A stretch of DNA of 64,000 bases from Hordeum vulgare subsp. vulgare (taxonomy: Eukaryota; Streptophyta; Magnoliopsida; Poales; Poaceae). The stretch covers positions 486,707,763 through 486,771,762 of the forward strand of contig NC_058524.1 in assembly GCF_904849725.1 (NCBI RefSeq). Reading direction: 5' to 3'. Position 1 is the first letter of the stretch; the number at the start of each line of letters is the position of its first letter. Shown here one piece after another: positions 9,289 to 20,514 of the stretch. The notes beneath the pieces were generated by a model that was given only the letters and a program-made list of their open reading frames with translations, did no database searches and had not been told where the DNA came from. Both the position numbers and the translations under genes were made by a program.

Positions 9289-10483
9289 GAGCATCTCCAA
9301 CAGCGACTGTAAAAAATGCGCGCGCGTTAAAACAACATTTTAGCGCGCGGGGGACGGTTTCACGCGCTCTAGCGGAGGCGGTAAACTCAGAGGCGCGGAA
9401 AACGATTGCGCGAGCGGGGGAAAATCGGGCGGACGCGCGCAAGATTTGGGACGCGGCGTCCAGCGCCTATAAAATGCAGCGCCCGCCACACGCCCTTCCA
9501 TCGAAACCGTCGCCCCTCGCCTTGCCATGCGCCCCTCAGCCTCTTTTCTTGCCTCGCTGCCGCCGCGCCACCATGCCGCCGCGCCACCATGCCGCCGCGC
9601 CGCCGGGGAACTTCGGGCTACTGCGGCGTCCGCACGCGCCCCTCCGCCACCTTCTACGCCGAGATCCGATCAGGCGACATGCGCCTCGGCCTCGATATGT
9701 TCGAGACCACCGACGATGTCGCCTGCGCGTACGACGCGGCGGCTCAATAGACCTCGTAGGGAGATGAATTTCCCCGAGGTGATGACGCTGGAGTGGGTGC
9801 AGAACCTCGCGCCTCGTCCATGGGTTGTCACCGAAGAGGACCGTCGCCGGAACCGGAGGCGAGAGCGCCGCCTCAGCATTGCTAAGATGGACGATCATGC
9901 CATGGCGGAGTGGCAATGATAGTTCCCGCAGGACGTCCTCGATGAGCGCGAATTCTTCGCGCAAAGGAGTGCAGAAAGGGCGGAGAAGAGGGCGGAGCAA
10001 GCCGCCTATCATGAAGATAGGCGTACGCGGAAGCAAGCCGCACTCTTCCAGATGAAGCTGAAGGAATCGTTGACTTGGTCGTCCGACGATGAACGTTGGG
10101 CTGACGCCTTCATCACAACGGAGTAATCGGGCACCGGCGCGTCGGAGTCCGACGACGACGATGATTGGTCTTCTATGTATCTAGACTATCTATGCTATGC
10201 TATGTATTGTTTTATCGTTCTCTATCTATCTAGGCTATCTATGTTATGTATCGTTTATTAAAAACTATGCTATGTATCACTATGTATCGTTTAAAATATC
10301 CTATGTTCAAAAATGCAGGTTGCAAGCACTGAAGTTTTTGCGCGTCTGCTGGAGTGCCGCGCGTGCGCCAAGTTTTGCGCCTTCCGCTGGAGCCAACGCT
10401 CGTCGGCGTGCTAAAATTAGATGTGTGCGTGTTGTAAACTCATTTTTTGTGGGTCCCGCGTTGGGCGCCTGTTGGAGATGCTC
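9289..10483 (+). mobile_element. Non-autonomous DNA transposon carrying an AP2-domain gene
   Basis: Terminal inverted repeats GAGCATCTCCAACAG begin at 9289 and end, inverted, at 10483. The flanking bases are TCA on both sides (9286-9288 and 10484-10486), a possible 3-bp duplication. This TIR word with a 3-bp TSD suggests a PIF/Harbinger-type element, but the superfamily is an inference. The 1,195-bp element has no transposase. Its only coding content is the AP2-like pseudogene, so it reads as a gene-capturing element. The subterminal regions are CG-rich (repeats of GCGCG). Confidence 0.65.
9589..10126 (+). pseudogene. AP2/ERF-domain protein, decayed copy
   Basis: AP2/ERF proteins are plant transcription factors that bind DNA through a three-stranded sheet. 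From the ATG at 9589 the frame reads GTSGYCGVRTRPSATFYAEI, then RLGLDMFETTDDVACAYDAAA: the start of the AP2 domain through its conserved AYDAAA helix. The frame then hits TAG at 9748. Matching sequence continues in another frame (REMNFPEVMTLEWVQNL, then TEEDRRRNRRRERRLS), meets TGA and TAG at 9917-9922, and runs on to a stop at 10124-10126. An arginine-rich region follows the domain. With a frameshift and three premature stops it is not functional. It lies entirely inside the transposon at 9289-10483. Confidence 0.75.
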
Positions 10484-10486
10484 TCA

Positions 10487-10642
10487 TAGGAGATCAACAC
10501 ATAGTCGTGCTGGATATCCCACACAATGGAATGTGTTTTTGGATTTCAATCCGGGTACCTATTGTGGGTGGGATCCTCCTGCACGACCTCTAACGTATAA
10601 TGGCGATCCTCCTCCTCCTTCTCAGCGATGAGGACGGCCTCC
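10487..10642. other. Right flank of the AP2-carrying element
   Basis: This continues the sequence interrupted at 9288. The minus strand has a short readable stretch (EAVLIAEKEEEDRHYTLEVV) that could be an old TE protein, but it is too short to assign. Confidence 0.3.
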
Positions 10643-11551
10643 TGATACGTCTCAATTTTTTGTTCCATGTTATTATATTATCAATTTTGAATACTTTATA
10701 TGCAATAATATGTTATTTTATATCATTTTTAGGAACTAACCTATTAACCCGGTGCCTAGTGCTAGTTGATGTTTTCTGCTTGTTTTTGGTTTTCCAGGAA
10801 ATCAATACCAAATGAAGTGCAAACGATACGAAACTTTTAAATGATTTTTTTTTCTAGACAAAAGAGACCCTGGAAGCTTTGGAAGGAGACCACACGACAA
10901 ATGAAGAGACGACACAACAATAGGGAGTTCCATGATGCCTTGTGGGCCCCTCGTGTCTCCGTCTGACCTAATTCCACCTCATAAATTCTCTAAAATTGGG
11001 AAACCAACAGAGAGCCACCAGAAACATTTTTTCCACTGCCGCAAGTCTCTATTCCACAGTGATTCCACCTGAAGACATTTTTCGATGCCCTGCCTGAGGG
11101 GGAATCGATCATGGATGCCATCTACATCAACCTTGCTGCCTTAGTGATGATGTGTGAGTTGTCCAACACAGACCTACAGATCCATAACTAGTACTTGGAT
11201 GGCTTCTTCTCTCTCTTTGATCTTTAATACAAGGTTCATCGTGATTCCCGAGGTGATCTATCCGATGTTATCCTCTTTTACGATGTGTTTGTTGGGATCC
11301 GTTGAATTGTGGGTTTATGATCAGATTATTCATGAATATTAATTGAGTCTTCTATGAATTATTTTTATGCATGATTGTTATAACTTCGTATTTCTCTGAG
11401 ATCTATCGGTTTGGTTTGGCCAACTAAATTGATTTATCTTTAGTGGGAGTGGTGCATTGTAATGTGTTCAATCTTGCGATGCTCAATCCTAGTGACAGAA
11501 AGAGACATGACACGTATTTGTATTGTTGCCATTAAGGATATAACGATGGGG
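10643..11551 (+). mobile_element. Gypsy LTR relic, 5' part only
   Basis: It starts with TGATACGTCTC and follows the same layout as the LTRs at 44880 and 51489 (ACTAACCTATTAAC, GATGGCTTCTTCTCTCTC, TTTGGCCAACTA, AGTGACAG), but is much more diverged. It stops where the Copia LTR begins at 11552. The rest of this LTR is not found in the window. It is the oldest layer of the nest. Confidence 0.7.
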
Positions 11552-13159
11552 TGAAAGCACAATTGCTCCCTAAGGTGGTTTTGGTAATTAATCACAACAT
11601 ATGTGTCATTGAGCTAATGATCTTATCTAAGTATATTTCAAAAAAGTTCAAAGATGCATTGGATAAGGATTGTGAGGAGAACCACTTGATGCAAGGTGTA
11701 ATGGCCCAGAGTGTAACTTGCCTTATTTGGAACCTTCTTGTATGTGGGTCCATCATGTCAGTGCAATGAGAGTTATATTCCATGTGGTATTTCATGTGCA
11801 TGCCTTGTTTTCCTTTGCATTCATGCATCCATTCATTCATGCCTCTTTGTGTTTATTGCCTTTGTGAATCCATGTATGTGGTATGTGATGTGTGATGAGA
11901 TGTGTTGATATGTGAAGTGATGTGGAGTGGTGCATTTAAAAGTAGGGAGCAACTATGTTAGTTTTCAATAGGTTTTAAAACCCCCCCTCTCCATTTTCTC
12001 AAGGCTCAAGTTTCACTTGCTCCATCCCTGATTCAAAAATGTTCATGTTTTAGTGGGAATTGTGGTGGATGTGATGCTAGGTTTAAAGTGTTTTGAATCC
12101 ATGTTTGAGAGGGGAAAATATTCACAAAACAGTGTAAATAATTTTGTTTTGTAAATATTTAAAGACTCCAAAAATTCCTTTTACATTTTATTTAAATGGG
12201 TCATAATTCCCTTATGACCAGGAGCATTTTGTTTTATTTTTAGCATCAACAGTGTTGACTGTGTTTTATTTTTTGTCTCTGTTTGTTTTAAAATGGAAAA
12301 CCCCAGTGGATTTTCTTTTTCTTTTCTGGCGCATCCAAGTGGGCTTCCTCTCGTTGGCTGGCCCAACTCCCTCCTCGTGCGCAGCCCACCTCCTTCTTTC
12401 TCCTGTAGATGACGTCTCCTTCCTCTGTTGCCTTTCTGTCAGTCTTCTTCAGAGACAGCGCGACAAACACGACGCCGCCTCACGGACGTCGAGGCCGCGC
12501 GTCCCTCGCCTCATCCTCCTCCTATAAAGCCCCCTTGGCGTCCGTGCAGGGCCTAGGGTTCCTCCAAGCCGCCGCCACTCCTTCCTCTTCCTCCTCCCTC
12601 TCCCCAGATCAGAATTAGTTGGGCCGAGCTCCTCCTCCGCCATGGCCGTAACTTGAGGAGCTCCTCGCCGTCGTTGCCGTGCGTCTCCGCCCTCTCCGAG
12701 CAGCCCAGGAGCACGCGGGACCTCGAAGGGCTCCGTTCCCACAGCTAGGAGGTGCAGATCGGGTCTGCTTCCATGACGTCGATGCCGTACCCTTCTTCCT
12801 CTTCTGCTCCGACGATCTCCTCCGCCTCGGCTTCTTCCCCTACTTCCTCTCCGACAGGCTCGACTTCCTCGTCCAGTGGGTGAGCAGAGCAACCTTCCCC
12901 CTTCCCCTGTAGGTAGATTGCGTGTAGGAACCGTAGCATCGCCGCCGCCGCCGCGTCGTCGAGCAGTAGGTGTAGGCCTTCTCGTGGCGAGCTTAGGTAG
13001 AAATGGAACCGTGGGAGGCCCTTCTCCCTTCCATCGACGAGCCCTTGCTCAATTTGTTGTAGATCGTCGGCGTTGTGCTTCCCCTGTTCCGGCCATCGTC
13101 GGGTGTGTGTTAGATCCATAGGGGTTGCTCAAAAGAGCAGAGCCCTTTACTCTGTTAAG

Positions 13160-13247
13160 CTTCGATGGCACAACGTAGTGGTAGGTGGTGTTTTGCACAG
13201 CGTTTGGTCACGGGTTCGAGACCCAGTGGCGACACCCTTTTGTTTTG
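13160..13247 (+). other. tRNA-like Pol III module 1 inside the solo LTR
   Basis: An A-box-like TGGC-start word (13166) is followed by a perfect B box GGTTCGAGACC (13213-13223) and a run CCCTTTTGTTTT that resembles a Pol III terminator. It does not fold into a recognisable functional tRNA. Best described as a tRNA-derived, SINE-like module. Confidence 0.45.
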
Positions 13248-13322
13248 TGGATTTCTTGGCACAGTAGCTGCAGGGGATAGCTTATCATGTTAAACCCCTC
13301 TATTCTGTTGAGCCAAGGCTGC

Positions 13323-13398
13323 TAGCCCAGTGGTGCTAGTGCTGGTGGTGAACCAGGGGCTCCTGGGTTCGATTCCCCCCAAGCCCCTTTTATTTTTT
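13323..13398 (+). other. tRNA-like Pol III module 2 inside the solo LTR
   Basis: A box TAGCCCAGTGG (13323-13333) and B box GGTTCGATTCC (13366-13376) both match the internal Pol III promoter consensus, 32 bp apart, followed by CCTTTTATTTTTT. The tRNA-like arms are partial and no clear anticodon stem is seen. Spacing to module 1 is about 150 bp. Confidence 0.55.
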
Positions 13399-13559
13399 GC
13401 CTATTTCCTTTTGCTGTTTTTCATTGTTTGCCATATTAGTTGCTGTGGTATGCTAGGTCAGCAAGTGTGGTATTTTTTTTGCCTCACAACCATCAGATTT
13501 TCCCTTGCTCTAGTTAGTGTGCATGAGTAGTTTGGTATGCTTATGTTAGTGAGCTAGTG

Positions 13560-14030
13560 CTTGTGTGTAGGGCGTATATGTGATGCAAGCTTGTGTGATA
13601 TGCATGTGTAGGAGTTAGAGTTTGATGGGTGTGTGTGTAGGTGATGCTAGCATTTGTGTGTGCAAGCATCTATGTGCATGTGTGCTTGTGTGGTGCAAGC
13701 ACCCAAGGAGTGTGTAGATGTATGTCAACATGTGTATGTGAGTGTGATATATCCATGTGGAGTTGTGTGTGTGTGTGCATGTGTGTGGTGACACCCACAT
13801 GCCCAAGGCATGGCATAGCCTTAGTGGGCACTTGTGTGCAAGCTTGTAAGTGTGTGAGATAGTGATAGTGATGTGAGTGTATGTATGTGAGTGTGTGTAT
13901 GCTTGAGGCATGTGTGTGTGAATGGTGATGTGCTATGGCACACACACATGAGGTCTAAACCCTCATGTCACCATTGGATTTGTGAGTGTGTGCAAGTGCA
14001 TGTGTAGGTGATGATCTAGTGAGAAGCACA
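13560..14030 (+). repeat. TG-rich low-complexity block
   Basis: Dense TGTGTG and ATGTGTG words, mixed with GCAAGC and CATGTG. Imperfect and without a fixed period. It produces long spurious ORFs of H/T/C composition on the minus strand. Confidence 0.7.
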
Positions 14031-17000
14031 TGTGATATAGCACTATTTACCTCTATGTGATTCCATGTAGATTTTATTCTTAGCCTTGTGCCCATTTGTT
14101 CTATGCAAGTACCTAGGTATTATATATGTTTTGGGGTAGAATCATCCCAGGAATCCATTGGTGGAATCAGATTCTACTTTGGAACACTTTCTGGGAATGT
14201 CATATTTATGTTTTGTTCAATGTTTGGGGCTTGGTTCCATGTGATGTGATGAGCCTAAGAGGGTGATTCCTTGTTGTGGCAGTAGAGGGTGAACCCCTCT
14301 ATAGCATGGTGGTTTTGTTTTATGCTTAGGAGTTTATATGTGCAGGTTGTGCTTTGTCAAAGTAGGCATGTGGCTGAAAATTTCAGCTTAGTGAAAATCT
14401 GTGATTTTCACTAAGTCTGAGAAAGTGCTGATATTTTCTTCCCTTGTAGTTGTGCTTGCAAAAGTTCATGTGTTGGGAATCAGCCCTTGCAATCAACTGG
14501 AAAGTTGTAGCTTTTATGTTTGTCTAGCTCTCTGTCAATTTTCATTCCATTTGACTTCTTGTAGATATTGTTTTGGGTGCTATCAAAATGCTTCAGAGCA
14601 TAAACAGCTAGTGAGAATATGATAATTTCACTAAGTCCCTGAAAACTGATATTTTTATCCAAGTTAGAAGCTGTAGATCTTTCTGTGTGTAATTCCTTTG
14701 TATAATATTTTTTCTCATGCTTGTAGAGCTTTTGAATAGCTTCTGCCACATATCTTATTTGGCACATTTGGGTGGCTGTAGGTGCTTCGCATGTTGCTCT
14801 CAAACTACTATGATGCTGTTTAGGACAGATTGTATAGTTTTGTTGTTTTGATGCTTGTGAGTGCATAGTTGATGGTGAGGTGACTTTCTTTGCACCACCC
14901 CATCCATGTTTGGTTGTTTGATCATTTGGCAACCTGGGAATACCAGAAGTATGCCATTGGAGAGTGCTTGTGGTAGTTTGGATCCGTAGGACTCCATTTC
15001 TTGTTTTGTTGTTTCCGGTTGATCCGTAGCTCCGTTTGTAACGTTCTTTATATGTTTTTGCATCGTTTTCGCGTGATGCATCTGTTAATGACATCTTCAT
15101 GCATGTCAAGATAGCTTAGAGTGCAGTTCTGTCCAGAAGTTTGTAGTTTCTTCTCATGCATATGCAAGTGATTAGAATAGAGATGCATGCTACATTCTCA
15201 TCTCATGCATCATGTGCTTGTTGCATCTTGTGGTGTATTGTTCATTGGATGCTATTTTTATGTTGGGTAGCACCGGGATCGGAGAGCGAGTATGTGGATC
15301 CGGGAGAGTACGTGCAGGACGAACAAGAGCAGTTCCAAGCTGAAGACATCACATGCAAGATGACGTGACCTTAATACCATCTCTAGTCTTGTTATGCTTA
15401 GATTCACGTTTCCTTCGTCATATGCTCGCTGCCTACCACTAAAATAATTGCCTCCTGATATTGCCATGAAACCCAAACACTTTCCCCTCCTAGCTAATAT
15501 TGAATGGCTAAGTAGGCTTGCTCAGCTTCTAATGTTAGCGTTGCTAGTTGCAGGTGAAATTGTCTCATGTGATAACATGAGTTTGATATCATTATGTTAA
15601 ATCTGTTATTTATATAATGCACCTATATACTTGGTACAGACGGGAGGCCTTGCCTTTTTCTGGGTTTTTTGTTCCGTTATTGCCGCCATAGTTTTCGGCT
15701 ACTGGTGTTTGATTCCATAACTAATCGCTCCTAACACGTTCGGGGTTGTTATGGGGACCCCATTGATAAATCATGTAGTGTTAAGACTTGTCCGGCAGGA
15801 CCCAACATTGGTTTTAATCTGCTAATCACTTAATAATAATCTGCATAGGGAATAGCCACCCCGAGGAATTAGTCAACAACCCGGGATAGTGCTCCTCATG
15901 AGTGTTGGTCCCACCTGAGCGATGTCCGGGGCCCCGTGGTCACCCAGTGCTTTAGCCATCCCGACGTCTAGCTCATCTGTCGTGTCCTGAGACTGAGATA
16001 TGTGGCTCTTATCGGGGTTGTCGACACGACGGGAGGTCCTGCTAGTCTTGTCTTACCTTAGCGATATATCTTGCGTATAGGAATGCCTGTGAAGCTTTGG
16101 TTCTCCCCAGAGTTGAGGTTTTCCTCTAAGGAATCCGACGAGATCACGCGATTCGTGATAGAGGATTACTTTGCGGCCCGTGAATGTTTGTGATGGACTA
16201 GTTGGAGCACCCCTGCAGGGTTTAATATTTTGGAAAGCCGTGCCCGCGGTTATGTGGCAACTTGGAATATTTGTTAACATCCGGTTATAGATAACTTGAA
16301 CTTAATCTAATAAAACTGCCAACCGTGTGCGTAACCGTGACTGTTCCCTTCGGAGGCCTCTTCGACCGGGAACACGGTGGGGTTATGTTTGACGTAAGTA
16401 GGTGTTCATGATCAACTAATGATCAGCTAGTCTTCGCCCGCTAGCATAGACCACCATCAATAACTTGTTCTACGTAAGTTAGCCACCATAAATGCTTAGG
16501 ATGCTGCAACCTAAACACCGAACCTTCCTCACCTAATAACTTGACTAGTTTCGGTACCGAGGTCATAGATTGCTGAGTCCCTGTGGCTCACAGATTACTT
16601 CAACACCCCAACAGGTACAGGTACGCCCGACACAGGTGATCCCGATGGCACGCAGCTGGCGTGGCAGTACGATGAGGAGAACGACCGCCTCTACGTGAAC
16701 TATCCATAAGACTGAGGCATGGTCGTGATCGTGGGCAAGCATGCAGGGTAGCATAGCCTTTTCTCATGTTATGTAGTCCGTAGCGGAACTACCTTGTCTG
16801 AATAAATGTGTGATGTAAACTCTGATATTTTCTATGAGATGGCAAACGATTCCCTATTTGTCATTCTTTTATTATGTATGTGCTATGTTATCGTGCTTGC
16901 GAAATGCTTAGATGCGCTTCTTTCCATTTTGGGGCCTCGTTCCCTAAATCGGAAAGGACCACATCTTAGTCGTTACACAAGGAAAGGAATATGAGTGGCC

Positions 17001-18347
17001 AAGCTTCAAGCTACACGACTCTACATTTTATATTTGTGAGAAATCAGATGTGAGTCCATAGGAAAGGCAATACTATTAAAAGGGGTGAGATATCTATGAT
17101 GAATTGGTTGCTCAAGTGCTTAGAGATAGCCACCAAAAATACTTAGCCATTCTCCCGCAAAATTCTCTATCCAAAAGCCTAAACATCAAAATCGGTGCCA
17201 CCAATATTCTCCACTCGACCCTAACATTTTTTCCTGAGACAGAACCTTTGCCAAACCCTAGAATCTCGGTACCACCAACAGTCCATTCGGTTCCACCAAA
17301 AATCAGTGACCAATTATCTAGTTTGTCGTTTTCAAGATTCGGAAATTCTGAGTCTTGGAATCGGTCTCACTGAGATTTCAAAACTGCCCTAGGTCACCAT
17401 ATCGGTACCATCGAGATATATCAGTCTCACCGAGAATTTGAAAGTTGCCACATTTTGTGCAAATCGGTGCCACCGAGATTCACTTTGGTTTCATCGAGTT
17501 GGGCAATAATGTTGTAACGGTTGGATTTTGGGACATGCATATATATACCCATCCGCCAACTCTCATTCATAGAGGAAGCACCCGGAACACACATACACTT
17601 GCCATATCCATTTTTCTGAGAGAGAGCCACCTACCCATGTGTTGAGATCAAGATATTCCAATCTATCCATTTGAAACTTGATCTCTGGCCTCCCCAAGTT
17701 GCTTTCCATCCAATCAATCTCTTCTACCCAAGTCAAATCTATGAGAGAGTGATTGAGTGTTGAGGAGACTATGTTTTGAAACACAAGAGCAAGGAGTTCA
17801 TCGTTCTACAACATCTATTACCTTTTCGAGGGTGGTGCGTCCTAGATTGGTTAGCTGTCGCCTGGGGGCTTCCTACTTCACGTTGTGGAGTTGAACCAAG
17901 AAGTTTGTAAGGGCAAGTAGATCGCCTACTTTGTGAAGATCTATCACGAGAAAGGCCAGTCCTTTGTGAACATAAGCCGTGGTTGAATAGACAAGGCTAC
18001 TTCTTTGTGGATCCCTTGTGGGTGGAGCCCTCCGTGGACTCCCATAGCCGTTACCCTCTGTGGGTTGAAGTCTCCACTAACATGGACGTACGATAGCACC
18101 ACCTATCGGAACCATGCCAAAAATCGCCGTGTCAACCTTTGCGTTTGATCTTCCTATCCCTACCCTCTACTTACATATGCATGTCATTGCTTTCCGTTTC
18201 TATACTCTTAGACTTGCATGTGTAGGGTGTGCTTGACTTACAACAACTGCTAAAACTTGCCCACAACTAAAATTGGGAAAATACTAAGTTTCTATTTGGT
18301 CAAGTAGTCTAATCACCCCCCTCTAGACATACTTCGGATCCTACAAG

Positions 18348-18359
18348 TGGTATCAGAGC
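18348..18359 (+). other. Primer-binding site of the Copia element
   Basis: TGGTATCAGAGC, complementary to the 3' end of initiator Met-tRNA, two bases after the LTR end. This is the usual primer for plant Copia elements. Confidence 0.9.
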
Positions 18360-18398
18360 TTCGGTCTACATTGCATTGGTTTCACAACCTAGGAAAGT

Positions 18399-18992
18399 AT
18401 GGCGTCTAGTGAGGGAAACTATCAGCATAGAGGTGCATATTTTGATGGTACAAACTTTGCTAGTTGGAAGCATAAGATGAAAATGCATATTCTTGGTTAT
18501 GACCCCGTCGTTTGGGTTGTTGTTCGTGTTGGTTTGCAAGGTAAATTCTTTGGTGATGGAAAGGAACCGGACCACGAAGCGACTCCGGAAGAATTTAAGA
18601 TGTTGCAATACAACGCTCAAGCATGCGCCATTCTGTTCAACTGCCTATGCCCTGAAGAGTTCAACAAGATCAATCGTCTTGAGAATGCAAAGGAAATTTC
18701 AAACACTTGGATTGATATGCACGAAGGTACCGAATATGTGAGGGAATCTAAGTTGGATGTGCTACAAAGTCAGCTTTACAAGTTCAAGATGAAGGATGGT
18801 GAAGGAGTCGCTGAGATGCACTCTAGGCATGCTCTCATCACAAATGAGATTGCCGGATTAGGAAGCGAAGAGATGGCCGACAAATTCATCATCAAGAAGA
18901 TACTTAGAGCCTTGGATGGAAAGTACGACACCATGTGCACATTGATCCGAATGATGCCAAACACTACGGGAATCAACTTCTTTGACCAGGTC
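18399..18992 (+). pseudogene. Copia gag, N-terminal part, cut by the CACTA insertion
   Basis: ATG 54 bp after the LTR end. The frame reads FDGTNFASWKHKMKMHILGY, then YNAQACAILFNCL and YDTMCTLIRMMP, the capsid-like gag region of plant Copia elements (UBN2 / DUF4219 type). It is open for about 198 codons, up to FFDQV, where CACTA sequence begins; the apparent stop at 19011-19013 lies in CACTA DNA. The continuation is at 42541. Compared with relatives, roughly 18 codons between the two halves are missing. Confidence 0.8.
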
Positions 18993-19784
18993 AAGGATGG
19001 CAAACACCTTTGATGTCCGCTGGCTCACGGCCCCACTTTCGACACCGAAGGTCATGGTAATGGGCTTCTTTGCCGTCTGCAAACCCACAACGGATGGCAA
19101 AGAAGTTTGCCGCCATCCTTAGTAGGCAAGCTAACGACAAATTATATAGACGACAACGTATGGCGGTTAGCCTTGTTAGGTGGCTAATGGCGAACTTTGT
19201 CGTCCACATGCAGATGGCAAACCAAAGCCAACCTTTGTCGTCTACCTATGACATCAGCAGTCCTGCGATTGCACATGACTCCTGCCAAGCCTTTGCCGTT
19301 TGCGTGGTACATCTTTGTCGTCTGCCAGATCGCGACAAAATGACCAAATGGGTTAGACCTGGTACTCCGAGGTTGCACAGGTTGCTGCCACGTGTCACCT
19401 TTGCCGTCTACATACTCTCTTTGTCGTCGGCTAGCAGGCGACAAAGATCCTATATTACCCCTTTCTTATTTATTTTCTATTATTTCTGCACATTGTCACA
19501 TCACATATATAATATATAGAGTTGAAACACATATATGATATATATGATATATATGTCAGATCAAAAGAACCAATACATATTAAAAGAACCAATACATACA
19601 AAGTTTCACATTGTTCATCCATATATACATACATATAGTTTCACATTGTTCATCAATACAAATCAAAACAAAAACTAAAGCACTCCATAAATGCTAGCTT
19701 CCATGAAGTGAATCAAATCTGCAAAATGGGAATAAGAAAGTTAGAGGAGTAGTAGAAGTGGTAGTAGAGTGGTAGTTGTAGTAA

Positions 19785-19935
19785 AAGAAGAAGAAGAAGA
19801 AGAAGAATAGAAGAAGAAGAAGAAGAAGAAGAAGAAGAATAAGAAGACTAGAAGAAGAAGAAAGAGAAGGAAAATAGTAGGAAGAAAGAAAGAAGAAGCT
19901 CAGTCTTCTTCTTTTATTCTTTCTTCTTCTTCTCT
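19785..19935 (+). repeat. GAA tract followed by TTC tract
   Basis: A (GAA)n microsatellite (19785-19870) is followed about 40 bp later by a TTC-rich stretch (19900-19935). The two could pair as a hairpin. It is in the CACTA 3' region, mirrored by the TTC tracts at the other end of the element. Confidence 0.8.
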
Positions 19936-19959
19936 TTCCTCTTCTATTATTTACTTTTC

Positions 19960-20490
19960 TTTTTGTGCCATTTTTGAGCTAACTAAGCTTATTATGTCAA
20001 TTTGGAGGAAAATAAGGTAAAGTATAGGTCATTTTGGTGCTAATTTAGGTAATTATGCCATTTTTGAGCTAAGTAAGCCTATTATGACATTTTGGGGGAA
20101 AAAGAAGGTAAGTATAGGTCATTATTGAGCTAACCTAGGTAATTATACCATTTTTAGCTAACTAAGCTTATTATGTCATTTTGGAGGAAAATAAGCTAAG
20201 TATATGACATTTATGAGCTAACCAAGGTTATTATGCCATTTTGACCTAACTAAGGTAATCATGTCATTTTAGAGGACAACAAGCTAAGTATATGACATTT
20301 ATGAGCTAACCAAGGTTATTATGCCATTTTTTTACCTAACTAAGCTAATTATGTCATAAATGAACTAAATAAGCTAATTATGTCATTTTGGAGGATAATT
20401 AGCTAATATGTATTTTTGGAGGGAAATAAGCTAAGTATGTGGCATAATAGGGCTAACTAGCATGTACAAAGCTAAGTATGCATTTGTTAA
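19960..20490 (+). repeat. Degenerate minisatellite in the CACTA 3' region
   Basis: Words such as GAGCTAACTAAG, ATTATGTCATTTTGGAGGA and AAGCTAAGTATATGACATTT recur with a unit of roughly 100-120 bp, itself built from shorter related blocks. At least five higher-order units are visible. No ORF. Confidence 0.8.
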
Positions 20491-20514
20491 GCAAAATACT
20501 AGAGAAAACTTACG

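Larger units (their letters stand above)
11697..16977 (+). mobile_element. Giant solo LTR (5,281 bp) with TSD CAAGG
   Basis: It begins TGTAATGG and ends CGTTACA (perfect TGTAA/TTACA inverted ends) and is bordered by CAAGG at 11692-11696 and 16978-16982. There is no internal domain, primer site or second LTR, so this is a solo LTR left by LTR-LTR recombination. An LTR of this size is typical of large LARD-type Gypsy families such as Sukkula; that name is an inference. Inside are a GC-rich TATA-containing stretch (about 12360-13120), two tRNA-like modules, a TG-rich block, and AT-rich sequence. No long ORF. Confidence 0.85.
11552..18345 (+). mobile_element. Copia 5' LTR (about 1.5 kb), split by a solo LTR
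   Basis: The LTR starts TGAAAGCACAATTGCTCCCT and ends GGATCCTACA, two bases before a Met-tRNA primer site. Removing the 5,281-bp solo LTR and one target duplication leaves 1,508 bp. The downstream part holds seven copies of a TCGGT-N2-CACC-type motif (17191-17478), characteristic of this wheat-type Copia LTR. No matching 3' LTR is present in the window. Confidence 0.85.

Noticed and set aside
12449..13121. Arg/Gly-rich and other ORFs in the GC-rich part of the solo LTR
   Set aside because: No domain, no codon bias different from the other frames, and the position fits an LTR promoter and leader.
13615..13945. His/Thr-rich minus-strand ORFs
   Set aside because: They are a by-product of the TG-rich repeat block.
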